From an uncultured Candidatus Neoarthromitus sp. (GTDB taxonomy: Bacteria > Bacillota > Clostridia > Clostridiales > Clostridiaceae): DNA of 64,000 nt. The stretch lies in NCBI GenBank assembly GCA_937890765.1, contig CALADQ010000010.1:1-64000 (forward strand), read 5' to 3'. The first letter of the stretch is position 1. Every line of letters starts with the position of its first letter. Positions 8,494 through 18,137 of this stretch are shown one piece after another. The translations under genes and the position numbers were made by a program. Under the pieces are notes generated by a model. That model saw only the letters and a list, made by a program, of their open reading frames with translations, was not told the origin of the DNA and did not search any database.

Positions 8494-9909
8494 ATGTATT
8501 TTACATTCATAGGTGTATTTGTTTTAATTGTTACGATATATTTAACGTTGTTTACTAGAACTAGAACGCTGTTTTATTTTACATTTTTTATTTCAGCTTT
8601 TACTTCAACGAGTATGATAAATTTTTCTAGGTCTAGAAATTCAATTCTTTGTTACTATATAGTTGGTAGCTTTTTTATTTTGAAAGTCTTGTACGAAATT
8701 ATTATAAGGAGATATTCTTTTAAGAAAGTAAAATTATCAAATGGGATTTTATATTTTTTAATATACGCAACAATATCGTTGGTTTTGCCTATTGTGTATT
8801 CTTCAAATACGTTGGTGTTTACTCCAGATTCTCCATATGAATATGTTTCTTTTTCGTTTCAAAATATAACGCAATATTTGTATTTGTTATTTTCATTTAT
8901 AATTTATTTTTGTAGTTATATGGTTTTCACAAATGAAATTAAAGTTAATATGAAAGGAATAATAAATGTAACTACAGTTACGGTTGTTTCTTTGGGATTT
9001 GTTCAATTTTTCTTATACCATGAATATTTTGATTTGATTTTTAGGACAAATTATTCTCACATGGTTCAGTATTTAGAAACTGGACTTACAAGAATATCTT
9101 CAGTAACAAATGAACCTTCTATGTTATCTTTGTTCTTAACTCCAATTTTTGTTTATTATTTTATTTGTGTTATAAAAGGATTTAAATCGAAGAAAATTTT
9201 AAAATTTGATATTTGCATGATGGTGTTAATATTTTTAACTGGAATTTTAAATAGAGCATCAAGTTTTTACTTAGCTCTTATTGTCGTGTTTCTAATAATG
9301 ATTGTGGATTTTTGGAAAAGTATTTTTAATTATAAGAATTTGGAATTTTTGAAAAAGATTTTTGGTAAAATTTTAAATTTCATTAAGAATAATAGAATTA
9401 AAAGTGTTATTATTTCTTTGATATTAATTTTATTTTTGATGATAGCTTTTAAAATAGTTGGTTATAGATTTTTAATATTATTTTTAAAATTATTGGGATT
9501 AGATGATTCAGGAAGTACGAGAGTGGAATTGTTCTCTCATCATATGAGTGTGTTTTTGAAAAATATATTTACCGGCGTTGGATTTGGAACTTTAAGATCA
9601 AATGATTTGTTGTCTATGTGGAGTGCACAGGTTGGTCTTATTGGAATGATTCCTCTTATTTATTATTTTGTTTCGAGGTTCTCATACATATTTAAAAATA
9701 GAGGGGTTGGAAATAACAGAGAGGTTTTTTATTTGATAGTTACGAGTTTGGTTATTTTAATTACTTCTGTACCTGAACCTTATTACATATATGTATGGAT
9801 ATATATAGCAATGGGAGAAAGTATATACCCAAACAGGAAAGTATCTAACAAAGCAATAGACAAATTAGCTCAAAGAGAATATGAAATTGAAGTTAATTCA
9901 ATTAAATAA
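8494..9909 (+). CDS. O-antigen polymerase/ligase-like membrane protein (candidate Wzy)
   Basis: A 471-residue polytopic membrane protein with roughly eleven hydrophobic segments and one large outside loop before GSTRVELFSHHMSVF. A cluster like GVGFGTLRSND near 365-375 resembles the O-antigen ligase/polymerase family. In this setting, between glycosyltransferases and a flippase, it is the best candidate for the Wzy polymerase that joins repeat units outside the membrane. This family is poorly conserved, so the assignment rests on topology, size and neighbourhood. Confidence 0.7.
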   Translation: MYFTFIGVFVLIVTIYLTLFTRTRTLFYFTFFISAFTSTSMINFSRSRNSILCYYIVGSFFILKVLYEIIIRRYSFKKVKLSNGILYFLIYATISLVLPIVYSSNTLVFTPDSPYEYVSFSFQNITQYLYLLFSFIIYFCSYMVFTNEIKVNMKGIINVTTVTVVSLGFVQFFLYHEYFDLIFRTNYSHMVQYLETGLTRISSVTNEPSMLSLFLTPIFVYYFICVIKGFKSKKILKFDICMMVLIFLTGILNRASSFYLALIVVFLIMIVDFWKSIFNYKNLEFLKKIFGKILNFIKNNRIKSVIISLILILFLMIAFKIVGYRFLILFLKLLGLDDSGSTRVELFSHHMSVFLKNIFTGVGFGTLRSNDLLSMWSAQVGLIGMIPLIYYFVSRFSYIFKNRGVGNNREVFYLIVTSLVILITSVPEPYYIYVWIYIAMGESIYPNRKVSNKAIDKLAQREYEIEVNSIK

Positions 9910-9941
9910 GAAGCATTTTTAAAAATGCTTCTTATTTTTTT
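9908..9941. terminator. Bidirectional terminator after the wzy-like gene
   Basis: A perfect 26-base palindrome, AAGAAGCATTTTT (9908-9920) with AAAAATGCTTCTT (9921-9933), followed by ATTTTTTT. It separates the convergent wzy-like and cohesin-domain genes. Confidence 0.8.
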
Positions 9942-10863
9942 AGAATTTTAAATTCATATTTTCAGCTCTTTGAGAAAGCTCAGCTTCATTACAAATCATA
10001 AGTATTATTTTTGATTTTGAAGCTTTGGGATCCATGTTATTTTGAAATTCTATTAATGTGTTTAGCCAATAATTATATCCAACGTGATCAGGTTTTCTAT
10101 TTGCTATTATTGAATACATAGAAGTTACAAATTCTTCGTTAGATAAATTTTTCTCTATAAATTCCTTTTCGTTTAAAATATTTATTAAAAATGCTCTCAC
10201 CGAATATTCGTAAGATATAAGTTTGTGGTACCAATAATTAAAACCATATTCTTCTGCATCCCTTGAAAAAGTTTTTTTGTACGCGTCTGATATGAATAAT
10301 CTTATTTCGTCATCGCTTAAAAATGTATTTGTTTTAATGTAAGATATTGATGAGGAGAATTCAATTTTTTCAGAAGAAGAATTTGCCATTACAATTCTTA
10401 CGTTAGGAGTGCCGACGAACAAATTAGATTTAGTATTTATTATTTCAAATGGAATTTTACAATCTTTCAAAAGCTTAGCTTTAATTTTGATTAGCGAAAT
10501 TTCTGAATTTGAATTTTTACCTTCCTTATTTCCCGTTAAGGTTTCGTAAAATTTAATTAAATTAATTTCACTTGAAAGCATTTCCGTAGTGTGATTAAAT
10601 TCTATTTCATTTTTCTCAAAAAGGTCTCCAGGTTCTATTGAAATTATTTCTATAGCATTTTTGTTGAATTTAAATTCCATGGATAAAGAATATAAATCTT
10701 TAATGCTAGAACAATTAATAAATAAATCGAATTCCTCTCCAATGTTTATAGAATTTGCGTTATGCTTAACATTAATGTTAGGATAAATAGAAATAGCATT
10801 TGGAACTAAAGGAAATGCAAATATAAAAAACATAATTAATAATAATTTAAAATATGTTTTCAA
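9940..10863 (-). CDS. Secreted cohesin-like domain plus DUF4214 protein
   Basis: A 307-residue exported protein. Residues 1-24 form a signal peptide (Lys followed by a long hydrophobic core). Residues about 30-160 look like a cohesin-type beta-sandwich, with INIGEEFDLFI and LYSLSMEFKFNKNAIEI. Residues about 185-300 match the DUF4214 pattern, twice giving a GFNYW or GYNYW motif about 55 residues apart. There is no dockerin or wall-sorting signal here. It may be a surface adhesin or a glycan-associated structural protein; DUF4214 often occurs in secreted bacterial proteins. The start is TTG at 10863 with an AAGGGA site. It lies downstream of the second LCP gene on the same strand, 27 bases away, so the two may be co-expressed. 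Confidence 0.7.
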   Translation of the reverse strand: MKTYFKLLLIMFFIFAFPLVPNAISIYPNINVKHNANSINIGEEFDLFINCSSIKDLYSLSMEFKFNKNAIEIISIEPGDLFEKNEIEFNHTTEMLSSEINLIKFYETLTGNKEGKNSNSEISLIKIKAKLLKDCKIPFEIINTKSNLFVGTPNVRIVMANSSSEKIEFSSSISYIKTNTFLSDDEIRLFISDAYKKTFSRDAEEYGFNYWYHKLISYEYSVRAFLINILNEKEFIEKNLSNEEFVTSMYSIIANRKPDHVGYNYWLNTLIEFQNNMDPKASKSKIILMICNEAELSQRAENMNLKF

Positions 10864-10890
10864 AATAAATCCCTTCCTTTTAAAAAATAT

Positions 10891-11880
10891 TTATTTGCAG
10901 TTTGATTTTTCAGAGTCACCATATGGATGAACATCTTCAAATATATATTTTTGCATTAAATCTTTAGTTTTATCCTTGTTAAATGTTAGGTACCAAATAT
11001 TATTAATAAGTTCTCCACGACAATGTTCATCTAATGGAAATCTCATTTGCTCAACGGTATTTATTTTATTTAAAATAACATTTTTAGTCATGGAGATTGC
11101 TCGTGAAGTGGATATGTTTGTTTCGATTAGCTCAGGAGCCATGTTTATAAATTTTAAATATTCGTTGTAAGGTATGGATTTTGCTTTTTCATAGAGAGCC
11201 ATAAATATTTTTTGTTGTCGTTCGCTTCTTTCGTAATCATCTCTACCAACTTTTCTTATTCGAGCGTAAGCCAAAGTTTGAATTCCGTTTAAAGTTTGAA
11301 TTCCTTCGTTTGTTATGTATGAAGGAGATTTTGATTGAATGTGACTTATTTCTTGTATACATTTGTTCAAATAAGGAATTTCCTTTTTCTTAACTTCTAG
11401 AGTAACTCCTCCTATCATGTCTATAATTTTTTGAACGTTATAGAAATTTACGGTTATGTAATCTTTTATATTTAAACCATATGTTTTATTTAAAGTTTTC
11501 ATTGCAAGCTCAGGTCCACCAAAAGCATAAGCATGATTTAATTTGTCATTTCCAAATCCATCAATAGAAACTAAAGAATCTCTCATTATAGAATTTAATT
11601 TAATCTTTTTGTTTTTTTCATCTATTGTTATTATTGTCATAGAATCGGAGCGTTTAGGTTCATGTTCATATCTAAAATCCAATCCGAAAATTGCAATGTT
11701 TGTGATTTTATTGTTATTAAATTTATTTATTATATTTTCTTCTATTCCCAGTAGTTCGTTAGATGAAACGTAATTTGATTTGGAATTAAGAAAAGTATTT
11801 TCGTAAAATGATGAAAAATAACCTAAAAATCCGAGAAGAATTATAAATAAAATTAAAAATTTATATTTAAAATTGTACAT
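10891..11880 (-). CDS. Second LytR-CpsA-Psr (LCP) family wall-polymer ligase
   Basis: A 329-residue LCP protein. There is one membrane helix at about 6-25, then the LCP domain with GLDFRYEHEPKRSDSMTII, SIMRDSLVSIDG, DKLNHAYAFGGPELA and YARIRKVGRDDYERSERQQ, so the lipid-binding Arg/Asp set is present. It is clearly a paralogue of the LCP protein at 3.9-4.9 kb, including the shared tail with YLTFN...YIF.DVHP. I start at ATG 11880, preceded by AAGGAG at nine bases; an upstream in-frame extension lacks a ribosome site. Its position inside the polysaccharide locus suggests it attaches that polymer to the wall. Confidence 0.88.
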   Translation of the reverse strand: MYNFKYKFLILFIILLGFLGYFSSFYENTFLNSKSNYVSSNELLGIEENIINKFNNNKITNIAIFGLDFRYEHEPKRSDSMTIITIDEKNKKIKLNSIMRDSLVSIDGFGNDKLNHAYAFGGPELAMKTLNKTYGLNIKDYITVNFYNVQKIIDMIGGVTLEVKKKEIPYLNKCIQEISHIQSKSPSYITNEGIQTLNGIQTLAYARIRKVGRDDYERSERQQKIFMALYEKAKSIPYNEYLKFINMAPELIETNISTSRAISMTKNVILNKINTVEQMRFPLDEHCRGELINNIWYLTFNKDKTKDLMQKYIFEDVHPYGDSEKSNCK

Positions 11881-11990
11881 ATATAAACACTCCTTATGGT
11901 TATTTATAAGTATAGTATGTTCATAAAATTTAGAAATATAAATCAAGTATTATTTATAATAATAAGTTAAAATTAATTTTTTATTTCCTA

Positions 11991-11999
11991 TGGTATAAT
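11991..11999 (+). promoter_or_regulatory. Extended -10 promoter for the brkB-like gene
   Basis: TGGTATAAT forms an extended -10 element 58 bases before the TTG start. The same TATGGTATAAT string occurs ahead of ftsE, which supports it being a real promoter type in this genome. Confidence 0.5.
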
Positions 12000-12057
12000 A
12001 AAAATTATTTATGTATTTAATAATGAGTGTGTTATGGATTTTTAAGTAGGTGGTTTA

Positions 12058-12939
12058 TTGAAAAAATTTTTTCGTAAAGCAGTAATGTTTATATATATAT
12101 TAATAAAAAAAATGGACGATGATGAGCTTATAGCTTTATCTGCTCAGTTATCGTATAGTTTTGTTTTAGCATTTTTTCCATTTTTCATATTTTTAATGAC
12201 AGTAATAGGTTTTTTAAGATTGGATAGCCAACAGGTTTTAATTTTTTTGGAAACGCTTCTTCCTAATGAAGTTTATTTTTTAATACAAAATATTGTAAAA
12301 TTTGTAATAGATTCAAGAGAAGGATCATTGTTGTCTTTGAGTTTATTTTTAAGTATATGGTCTAGTTCAGCAGGATTTAGAGGAGTTATGAGAGGACTTA
12401 ACAAAGCTTACAATGTTGTTGATACTAGAAATTATATTATAAAGATTATTTTGTCTATAGTTTATACAATAGGACTTGTTCTTTTAATTATATTGATGCT
12501 TATATTGGTCGTGTTTGGAGGGGTAATAGGAGATTTATTCGTGAAATTTTTTGTAGATTATGTTGATGTTAATATAGTATTGAATTCTTGGTATGTAATT
12601 AGATATAGTTTTGTGATAATTTTAATGGTTGTTGTTTTTGCGATAATTTATTATTACGTTCCAGTTGTGAAAAATAAAAGTTTGTTTAAAGTTATACCAG
12701 GGGCTGTTTTTACAACATTCAGTTGGATAGGTATATCTATTGGATTTACTTTTTACGTGAATAATTTGTCTAATTATTCTGCATTATATGGAAGTATAGG
12801 AGCTGTAATTGTTTTGATGATTTGGCTTTTTTTAACATCTATGATAATACTTCTAGGTGGAGAAATTAATGCAATAATATCTTCAAAAAGTTTGAAAGCT
12901 CTCAAAATGAACAGTAACAAAAGCAGAATCTTAAATTAA
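12058..12939 (+). CDS. YihY/BrkB-family inner membrane protein
   Basis: A 293-residue protein with six predicted membrane helices and the family hallmarks LIALSAQLSYSFVLAFFPFFIFL near the start and GSIGAVIVLMIWLFLTSMIILLGGEINA near the end. Members were once called ribonuclease BN, which is now known to be wrong; their function is unclear (transport or envelope integrity). The start is TTG at 12058 with AGGTGG upstream. It leads into the following glycosyltransferase gene after 11 bases. Confidence 0.85.
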   Translation: MKKFFRKAVMFIYILIKKMDDDELIALSAQLSYSFVLAFFPFFIFLMTVIGFLRLDSQQVLIFLETLLPNEVYFLIQNIVKFVIDSREGSLLSLSLFLSIWSSSAGFRGVMRGLNKAYNVVDTRNYIIKIILSIVYTIGLVLLIILMLILVVFGGVIGDLFVKFFVDYVDVNIVLNSWYVIRYSFVIILMVVVFAIIYYYVPVVKNKSLFKVIPGAVFTTFSWIGISIGFTFYVNNLSNYSALYGSIGAVIVLMIWLFLTSMIILLGGEINAIISSKSLKALKMNSNKSRILN

Positions 12940-12950
12940 TTTGAGGTGAG

Positions 12951-14060
12951 TTGACTCTGAAAAAAATTTTGATTTGCATATATAATCTTCAAGGAGGTGG
13001 AGCTGAAAGGGTTCTTTTAAATCTTTTAAACCTTTTGGATAAAAATAGATTTAGAATTACTCTTCTAGTTTTGAAAAAGGAGGGGGTATATATTTCTAAA
13101 ATCCCCTCTCATGTAAATGTTATTTATGGATTTAAAACTTTCTTAGGTAAAAAAATCTGCAACAGATTTTTGAAAATCTTATCTTCCAAAATGCTACATA
13201 AAATTTTTATAAAACAAAAATTTGATTTTGAAATTTCTTTTTTGGAAGGTTACTCAACAAAAATAATAAGTGGTTCCTCCTTTGATTCAAAAAAAATAGC
13301 TTGGGTTCATGCGGATTTTGAAAGTTATCATTGGACAAAAAATATTTTCAGTTTTGATGAAGAAAAGAGTTATTATGGAAAATTTAATAATATAGTTTGC
13401 GTTTCTGAAAAATGTTTAAAATCTTTTAAAAATATTTTTGGATTTGAAGAAAAGTTAAAGTTAATTTACAATGTTTTGAATAAAAATTTAGAAAATTACG
13501 ATAAAATTCATTTTAAAAATGTATTTAATCATCTTAAAACTCCCAAAATAATATGCGTAGGAAGACTTGAAAAGGAAAAAGGAGTAGAAAGGCTTTTAAA
13601 AATATTCCTAGAAGAGATCAAGAATTTTAATTATGAAGGTAGCTTGATATTTTTAGGAGAAGGTTCTTTGAAAACACCATTGAAACAGTTGGTAGAAGAA
13701 AATTATTTAGGTGAAAATGTTAAATTTATAAATTTTAAAGAAAATGTTGAAGATTATATTTTGTCCAGTGACTATGTAATCGTTCCATCTTATTCGGAAT
13801 CTTTTTGCTTGGTTTTATCTGAAAGTATTTGTTTAGGGAAGATTTGTATATCAACAGATAATGGAGGAGGAACTGAGATTTTAAAAAATGGAGAATGTGG
13901 TTTAGTAGTTGAAAATTCTGATGAGGGTATTAGAGAGGCTATTGTTAGAGTTTTATCTGGAGAAAATTTGAAGGAAGTCTATGAAAAGAATTTACATTCT
14001 TGGGCAATGAATTTTAAAAGTGAAGTTATACTGAAAAAAATACATGAGTTGTTAACATAA
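12951..14060 (+). CDS. GT4-family glycosyltransferase
   Basis: A 369-residue GT-B enzyme. GGGAERVLLNLLNLL near residue 15 is the N-terminal loop, CVGRLEKEKGVERLLKIF starts the donor domain, and SYSESFCLVLSESICLG carries the E-x7-E motif in a slightly altered form. It probably adds a sugar to the surface polysaccharide repeat unit. The start is TTG at 12951 after a GAGGTGA site. It lies 21 bases ahead of the flippase gene. Confidence 0.83.
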   Translation: MTLKKILICIYNLQGGGAERVLLNLLNLLDKNRFRITLLVLKKEGVYISKIPSHVNVIYGFKTFLGKKICNRFLKILSSKMLHKIFIKQKFDFEISFLEGYSTKIISGSSFDSKKIAWVHADFESYHWTKNIFSFDEEKSYYGKFNNIVCVSEKCLKSFKNIFGFEEKLKLIYNVLNKNLENYDKIHFKNVFNHLKTPKIICVGRLEKEKGVERLLKIFLEEIKNFNYEGSLIFLGEGSLKTPLKQLVEENYLGENVKFINFKENVEDYILSSDYVIVPSYSESFCLVLSESICLGKICISTDNGGGTEILKNGECGLVVENSDEGIREAIVRVLSGENLKEVYEKNLHSWAMNFKSEVILKKIHELLT

Positions 14061-14081
14061 AGTAAAAAGGAACTTGATTTA

Positions 14082-15389
14082 ATGAATATATTTTTGAATT
14101 TTAAAGACAGGATTTTAAACAGTAACATCATTAAAAATTTTTTAATTGTATTTTTTGGAGATGGATTATCGTCTGTTTTAACTATTTTAAATTTAAGCAT
14201 AATGATGAGAGTTCTTGGACTTAATGAAAGCTCCATTGTAAATCTTGTTATAGCGTACATACTTGTTTTTGATACAATATTTAATTTTCAATCTTTTAAT
14301 TCCATAATTAAATTTCTTCCATCAGCTCTTATAAAAAATGATTTAAACAAAGTTAAATTATATATAAAGCAAGGATTTATTTTAGATTTATCAACTGCAT
14401 TAATATCTTTTTTGTTTTCTAATGTATTTTTAAATTTAGTTGGAAATTTTTTTAATTGGAATAGTGAGATTCTAAATTTAATTCGACTATATTCTTTTTC
14501 GATACTTTTTAATTTAACAGGAACTAGTATTGGTATAATAAGAGTGTACAATAAATTTAAATATTCCTCTTATATAAATGTGTTTGTTAATTGTTTGAAA
14601 TTTATTTTTTATTTATTGTCATTTGTTATAAATGTTGGTATGTGGTATTTTATATTTGTGGAGTTGTTGTTTAATTTAATTAGTAGCGTCTTGCTCATAG
14701 GCGTTACTTTAATTATAATTTTGAAGAATAATTTGTATGGAATATTTAAAACGAAATTAATTTGGGATAAGGATTTTTTAAAATTTAATTTTTATTGTAA
14801 TTTTATGACTGCGCTAGATGTTCCTATAAGTCATTTAACTCCGTTTTTAATAAATAAATTTATAGGAATTAAGTTTATAAGCGTTTATAAGATTATAGAA
14901 AAAATAGGAGGAATTGTGGCAAAAGTTGCGACTCCGCTTTTAAATATTATTTATCCTGAAATAAGTAAGAAAGTTTCTGAAGGCAAGGAGCTTGAAGCAG
15001 TTGCTCTTGTTAGAAAAATATTTTTATTCATAATTTCGTTTGGTTCTTTGATTGTGTTATTTTTGTTTTTGACGTATAAATTGTGGATAAATATTCTAAT
15101 ACCAAATGGAAATGATTATGTTTTCAATGTACTTTTTTACCTTGTATTTGTAATTTTAAAGTTTTCATTTGTTGGAGTATATCCTTTGTTTATGTCTCTT
15201 GGGCATATAAAACACAATATATATATTGTAATAATTGGAAATTTAGTTTATTTGGGAGTTATGCCTTTTCTTTCAACTAGTTTTAATATAAATGGTGTTA
15301 TAATTTCACAATGCATACAAGTTTTTATAGTTATTTCTATGCAAATATTTACTATAAAGAGGGGATTTTATAAAAAACAAGTTTTATAG
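14082..15389 (+). CDS. Polysaccharide flippase (Wzx-like, MOP superfamily)
   Basis: A 435-residue membrane protein with about twelve helices and the layout of the polysaccharide exporter (RfbX/Wzx) family: a first helix pair beginning FLIVFFGDGLSSVLTILNLSIMMRVLGL, and a second half starting LIWDKDFLKFNFYCNFMTALDVPISHLTPFLINKF. It should flip undecaprenyl-linked repeat units to the outer face for the polymerase. AAGGA precedes the ATG. It closes this part of the glycosyltransferase run. Confidence 0.83.
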   Translation: MNIFLNFKDRILNSNIIKNFLIVFFGDGLSSVLTILNLSIMMRVLGLNESSIVNLVIAYILVFDTIFNFQSFNSIIKFLPSALIKNDLNKVKLYIKQGFILDLSTALISFLFSNVFLNLVGNFFNWNSEILNLIRLYSFSILFNLTGTSIGIIRVYNKFKYSSYINVFVNCLKFIFYLLSFVINVGMWYFIFVELLFNLISSVLLIGVTLIIILKNNLYGIFKTKLIWDKDFLKFNFYCNFMTALDVPISHLTPFLINKFIGIKFISVYKIIEKIGGIVAKVATPLLNIIYPEISKKVSEGKELEAVALVRKIFLFIISFGSLIVLFLFLTYKLWINILIPNGNDYVFNVLFYLVFVILKFSFVGVYPLFMSLGHIKHNIYIVIIGNLVYLGVMPFLSTSFNINGVIISQCIQVFIVISMQIFTIKRGFYKKQVL

Positions 15390-15454
15390 AATATTAGATG
15401 GGTTTTATGTGTTAGAATTAAATTATTATTTAATGTATTAAATGGAGGATTGTA

Positions 15455-16132
15455 TTGGATAACATATGTTTTTTGGATAATGATATGGATATTCATTTTG
15501 TACAGCGTTCGAAAAAATATAAAAAATCATTGGCTTACGAGTTTACGAAAAGAACAATAGATATATTAGCGTCACTGATAGGTTTAATAGTGTTATTTCC
15601 TTTATTAATTATTATAATTATTTTGATAAAAATAGATTCTAAAGGACCAGTTTTATTTTACCAAAACAGAGTTGGTAAAAATGGAAAAATATTTAAGATG
15701 TACAAATTTAGATCTATGGTTACAAATGCAGAAGATTTGCTTAAAGAGCTTAAAAGTAAAAATGAAATGTCAGGTCCAATGTTTAAAATAAAACAAGATC
15801 CTAGAGTAACAAGAGTAGGTAAGTTCATACGGAAAACGAGTTTAGATGAGCTTCCACAATTTATAAATGTCTTGAAAGGAGATATGTCTTTAGTTGGTCC
15901 TCGTCCTAATCTTCCAAATGAAGTTAGAGAATTTGATAAGTGGATGTTGGATAAACTTGTTGTAAGACCTGGCTTAACTTGTTTTTGGCAAGTGATGGGA
16001 AGAAACTCAATTGGGTTTTTAGAGTGGATGAAATTAGATGTTGAATATGTCGAGAAAAGAAGTTTAAAATTAGATATAATTTTAATACTTAAAACAGTTA
16101 GAGTGTTTTTCGGAGATAGTACTGCAAGTTAG
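15455..16132 (+). CDS. Undecaprenyl-phosphate sugar phosphotransferase (initiating PGT)
   Basis: A 225-residue bacterial sugar transferase of the monotopic phosphoglycosyltransferase type. It has one re-entrant hydrophobic helix at about 30-57, then KMYKFRSMVTNAED, GPMFKIKQDPRVTRVGKFIRKTSLDELPQFINVLKGDMSLVGPRPNLPNE and RPGLTCFWQVMGRNSI, the full core motif set with the D-E catalytic pair. It is the short form without the N-terminal membrane domain of WbaP or WcaJ. It starts the repeat unit by moving a sugar-1-phosphate onto undecaprenyl phosphate. The start is TTG at 15455 after GGAGGA. The first sugar is unknown. Confidence 0.88.
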   Translation: MDNICFLDNDMDIHFVQRSKKYKKSLAYEFTKRTIDILASLIGLIVLFPLLIIIIILIKIDSKGPVLFYQNRVGKNGKIFKMYKFRSMVTNAEDLLKELKSKNEMSGPMFKIKQDPRVTRVGKFIRKTSLDELPQFINVLKGDMSLVGPRPNLPNEVREFDKWMLDKLVVRPGLTCFWQVMGRNSIGFLEWMKLDVEYVEKRSLKLDIILILKTVRVFFGDSTAS

Positions 16133-16152
16133 TTAGAGAGGATGTAATAAAT

Positions 16153-17184
16153 ATGTTATGCGCACTTATAATGGCTGGGGGTAAAGGAACTAGATTTTGG
16201 CCTTTGTCTACTGAAGATAAACCTAAGCAATTTTTAAATCTTCTTGGTAGTGATACGATGCTTCAAATGACTTATAACAGAATTAATAAAATAATACCTA
16301 AAGAGAGAATTTTTGTATCCACTGGTTCTAAATATAAAGATTTGGTGTTTAGTCAATTGAAAAATATTCCACAGGAAAATATAATAGTAGAACCTGAATC
16401 GAGAAATACTTCGGCTTGTATATGTTTATCGAGCTTTTATATGAAAAAAAAGTTTAATGATTGCAATATTATTGTTCTTCCCTCAGATCATTTAATAGAA
16501 GATGAAGATGAATTTATAAATACAGTTAAAGATGCAGATAAATTTTTAAATGAGAATGATAAAGGAATTATTACTTTTGGAATTAAACCTAACAGAGCTG
16601 AAACTGGTTATGGATATATAAATTTTGATTTTTTAAATTCTGACAAAATAACAAAAGTTAATTCTTTTGTTGAGAAACCTGATTATGATACTGCCCTTAA
16701 GTATGTCGAAAGTGGAAATTATTATTGGAATAGCGGAATTTTTGTTTGGAACGTTGATCTCATATTAAATTTAATATATAAATTTTTGAATAATACATAT
16801 AAAGTCTTAAGTCCAATATTAGATTTAACTTTCTCTGATTGCGTTGATTTTGTAAATAAAAATTATAAATTCACCGATGCAATTTCTATAGATTATGGAG
16901 TTATGGAAAAATATAATAATATTTATGTGATACAAGGTAATTTTGGCTGGGATGATGTGGGAAGTTGGTCTAGTGTTGATAGATATGGTGAAAAAGATAT
17001 TAATGGAAATGTGTTAAACTCTGGAGGAGTTTTAATGAAATCTAACAACAATATAGTTTTAACTAAAAAGAAGATTTTGCTTAATAATGTTGATGATTTA
17101 ATAGTTGTGGAAACAGATGATTGCATTTTGGTTTCTTCAAAACATCATGCGCAAGATATAAAACTTGCAAGAAATTATATGTAG
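16153..17184 (+). CDS. manC: Mannose-1-phosphate guanylyltransferase
   Basis: A 343-residue nucleotidyltransferase making GDP-mannose from mannose-1-phosphate and GTP. The signature AGGKGTRFWPLSTEDKPKQFLNLLG is at the start, PSDH is near residue 112, FVEKPD near 178 and NSGIFVW near 200. It is the short form without the C-terminal isomerase domain of bifunctional ManC/AlgA. It implies mannose, or a sugar derived from GDP-mannose, in the surface polymer. It follows the initiating transferase by 20 bases and ends in a strong terminator. Confidence 0.9.
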   Translation: MLCALIMAGGKGTRFWPLSTEDKPKQFLNLLGSDTMLQMTYNRINKIIPKERIFVSTGSKYKDLVFSQLKNIPQENIIVEPESRNTSACICLSSFYMKKKFNDCNIIVLPSDHLIEDEDEFINTVKDADKFLNENDKGIITFGIKPNRAETGYGYINFDFLNSDKITKVNSFVEKPDYDTALKYVESGNYYWNSGIFVWNVDLILNLIYKFLNNTYKVLSPILDLTFSDCVDFVNKNYKFTDAISIDYGVMEKYNNIYVIQGNFGWDDVGSWSSVDRYGEKDINGNVLNSGGVLMKSNNNIVLTKKKILLNNVDDLIVVETDDCILVSSKHHAQDIKLARNYM

Positions 17185-17188
17185 ATTC

Positions 17189-17227
17189 AAAGAGTTAATT
17201 AATTTTAATTAACTCTTTTGGTTTTTT
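17189..17227 (+). terminator. Terminator after manC
   Basis: AAAGAGTTAATT (17189-17200) pairs with AATTAACTCTTT (17207-17218), followed by a T-rich stretch. Confidence 0.8.
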
Positions 17228-17255
17228 ATAATAATTTTTACGCGGAGGGAATTTT

Positions 17256-18107
17256 ATGAAATTTTCACTTGTTATGGCAACTTTGGGTAGAAGCGATGAA
17301 ATAAAAATATTTTTGGATTCTTTAAAATCTCAAAATTATAAAAATTTTGAACTCATCATAGTTGATCAAAATGAAAATCACATATTAAGAAATATTATTG
17401 ATTCTTACAAAGATAATTTTTACATAAATCACATTAGAATAAGGGAAAAGGGACTTTCTTTAGCTAGAAATGTTGGAATAAAATATGCAACGGGAGATAT
17501 AATAGCTTTCCCTGATGACGATTGCGCTTATAGCGAAGGAATTCTTTCATTTATAGTTGACTTCTTTAAAGAAAATGAAAAATTTAATTTTTTAACATTC
17601 AGGTTAAGAGATAAAGAAAGTGGAGAAGATGCAAATTTAAAATGGTATGATTATAATGTTGAAATCAATTATAAAAATATATTTAGAACTGTAATAAGTC
17701 CATCTATATTTATTAAAATTAAAAGTAGGGATGATGTTTTCTTTGATGAAAATTTGGGCGTTGGTAGAAAGTTTGGCTCTGGTGAAGAAACAGATATGAT
17801 TTTAGAACTTTTACACAGGGGATATAAGGGAATGTTTTTAAATGATTATATAGTTTATCATCCTAATAAGATTGAGCCTATAGAAAAAATTTATTCATAC
17901 GGTTTAGGTTATGGTGCTACCATAAAAAAACAAGTTAAACTTAGAGATGGAAGTGGATTTGTTTTAAATTATTTAGTTAAAGATTCTTTGTTAAAACCAA
18001 TAGTGGGAATGATTATAAATTTTGTAATTTTTAATAAGTATAAGGCTGATTCTTATAGAAAACGTATGATATCAAGAATAAAAGGATACTTAGAATACGA
18101 GATTTAA
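17256..18107 (+). CDS. GT2-family glycosyltransferase
   Basis: A 283-residue GT-A enzyme. It begins FSLVMATLGRSDEIKIFLDSLKSQNYKNFELIIVDQNEN, has GLSLARNVGIKYATGDIIAFPDDDCAY with the DDD metal site near residue 91, and GRKFGSGEETDMILELL with the likely catalytic E/D pair. It probably adds a sugar in the same polysaccharide. GGAGGG precedes the ATG. It is downstream of the manC terminator, so it likely has its own promoter, and it is grouped with galU. Confidence 0.85.
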   Translation: MKFSLVMATLGRSDEIKIFLDSLKSQNYKNFELIIVDQNENHILRNIIDSYKDNFYINHIRIREKGLSLARNVGIKYATGDIIAFPDDDCAYSEGILSFIVDFFKENEKFNFLTFRLRDKESGEDANLKWYDYNVEINYKNIFRTVISPSIFIKIKSRDDVFFDENLGVGRKFGSGEETDMILELLHRGYKGMFLNDYIVYHPNKIEPIEKIYSYGLGYGATIKKQVKLRDGSGFVLNYLVKDSLLKPIVGMIINFVIFNKYKADSYRKRMISRIKGYLEYEI

Positions 18108-18137
18108 TTTTAATAATTTGAAAATGGAGATGAGTTT

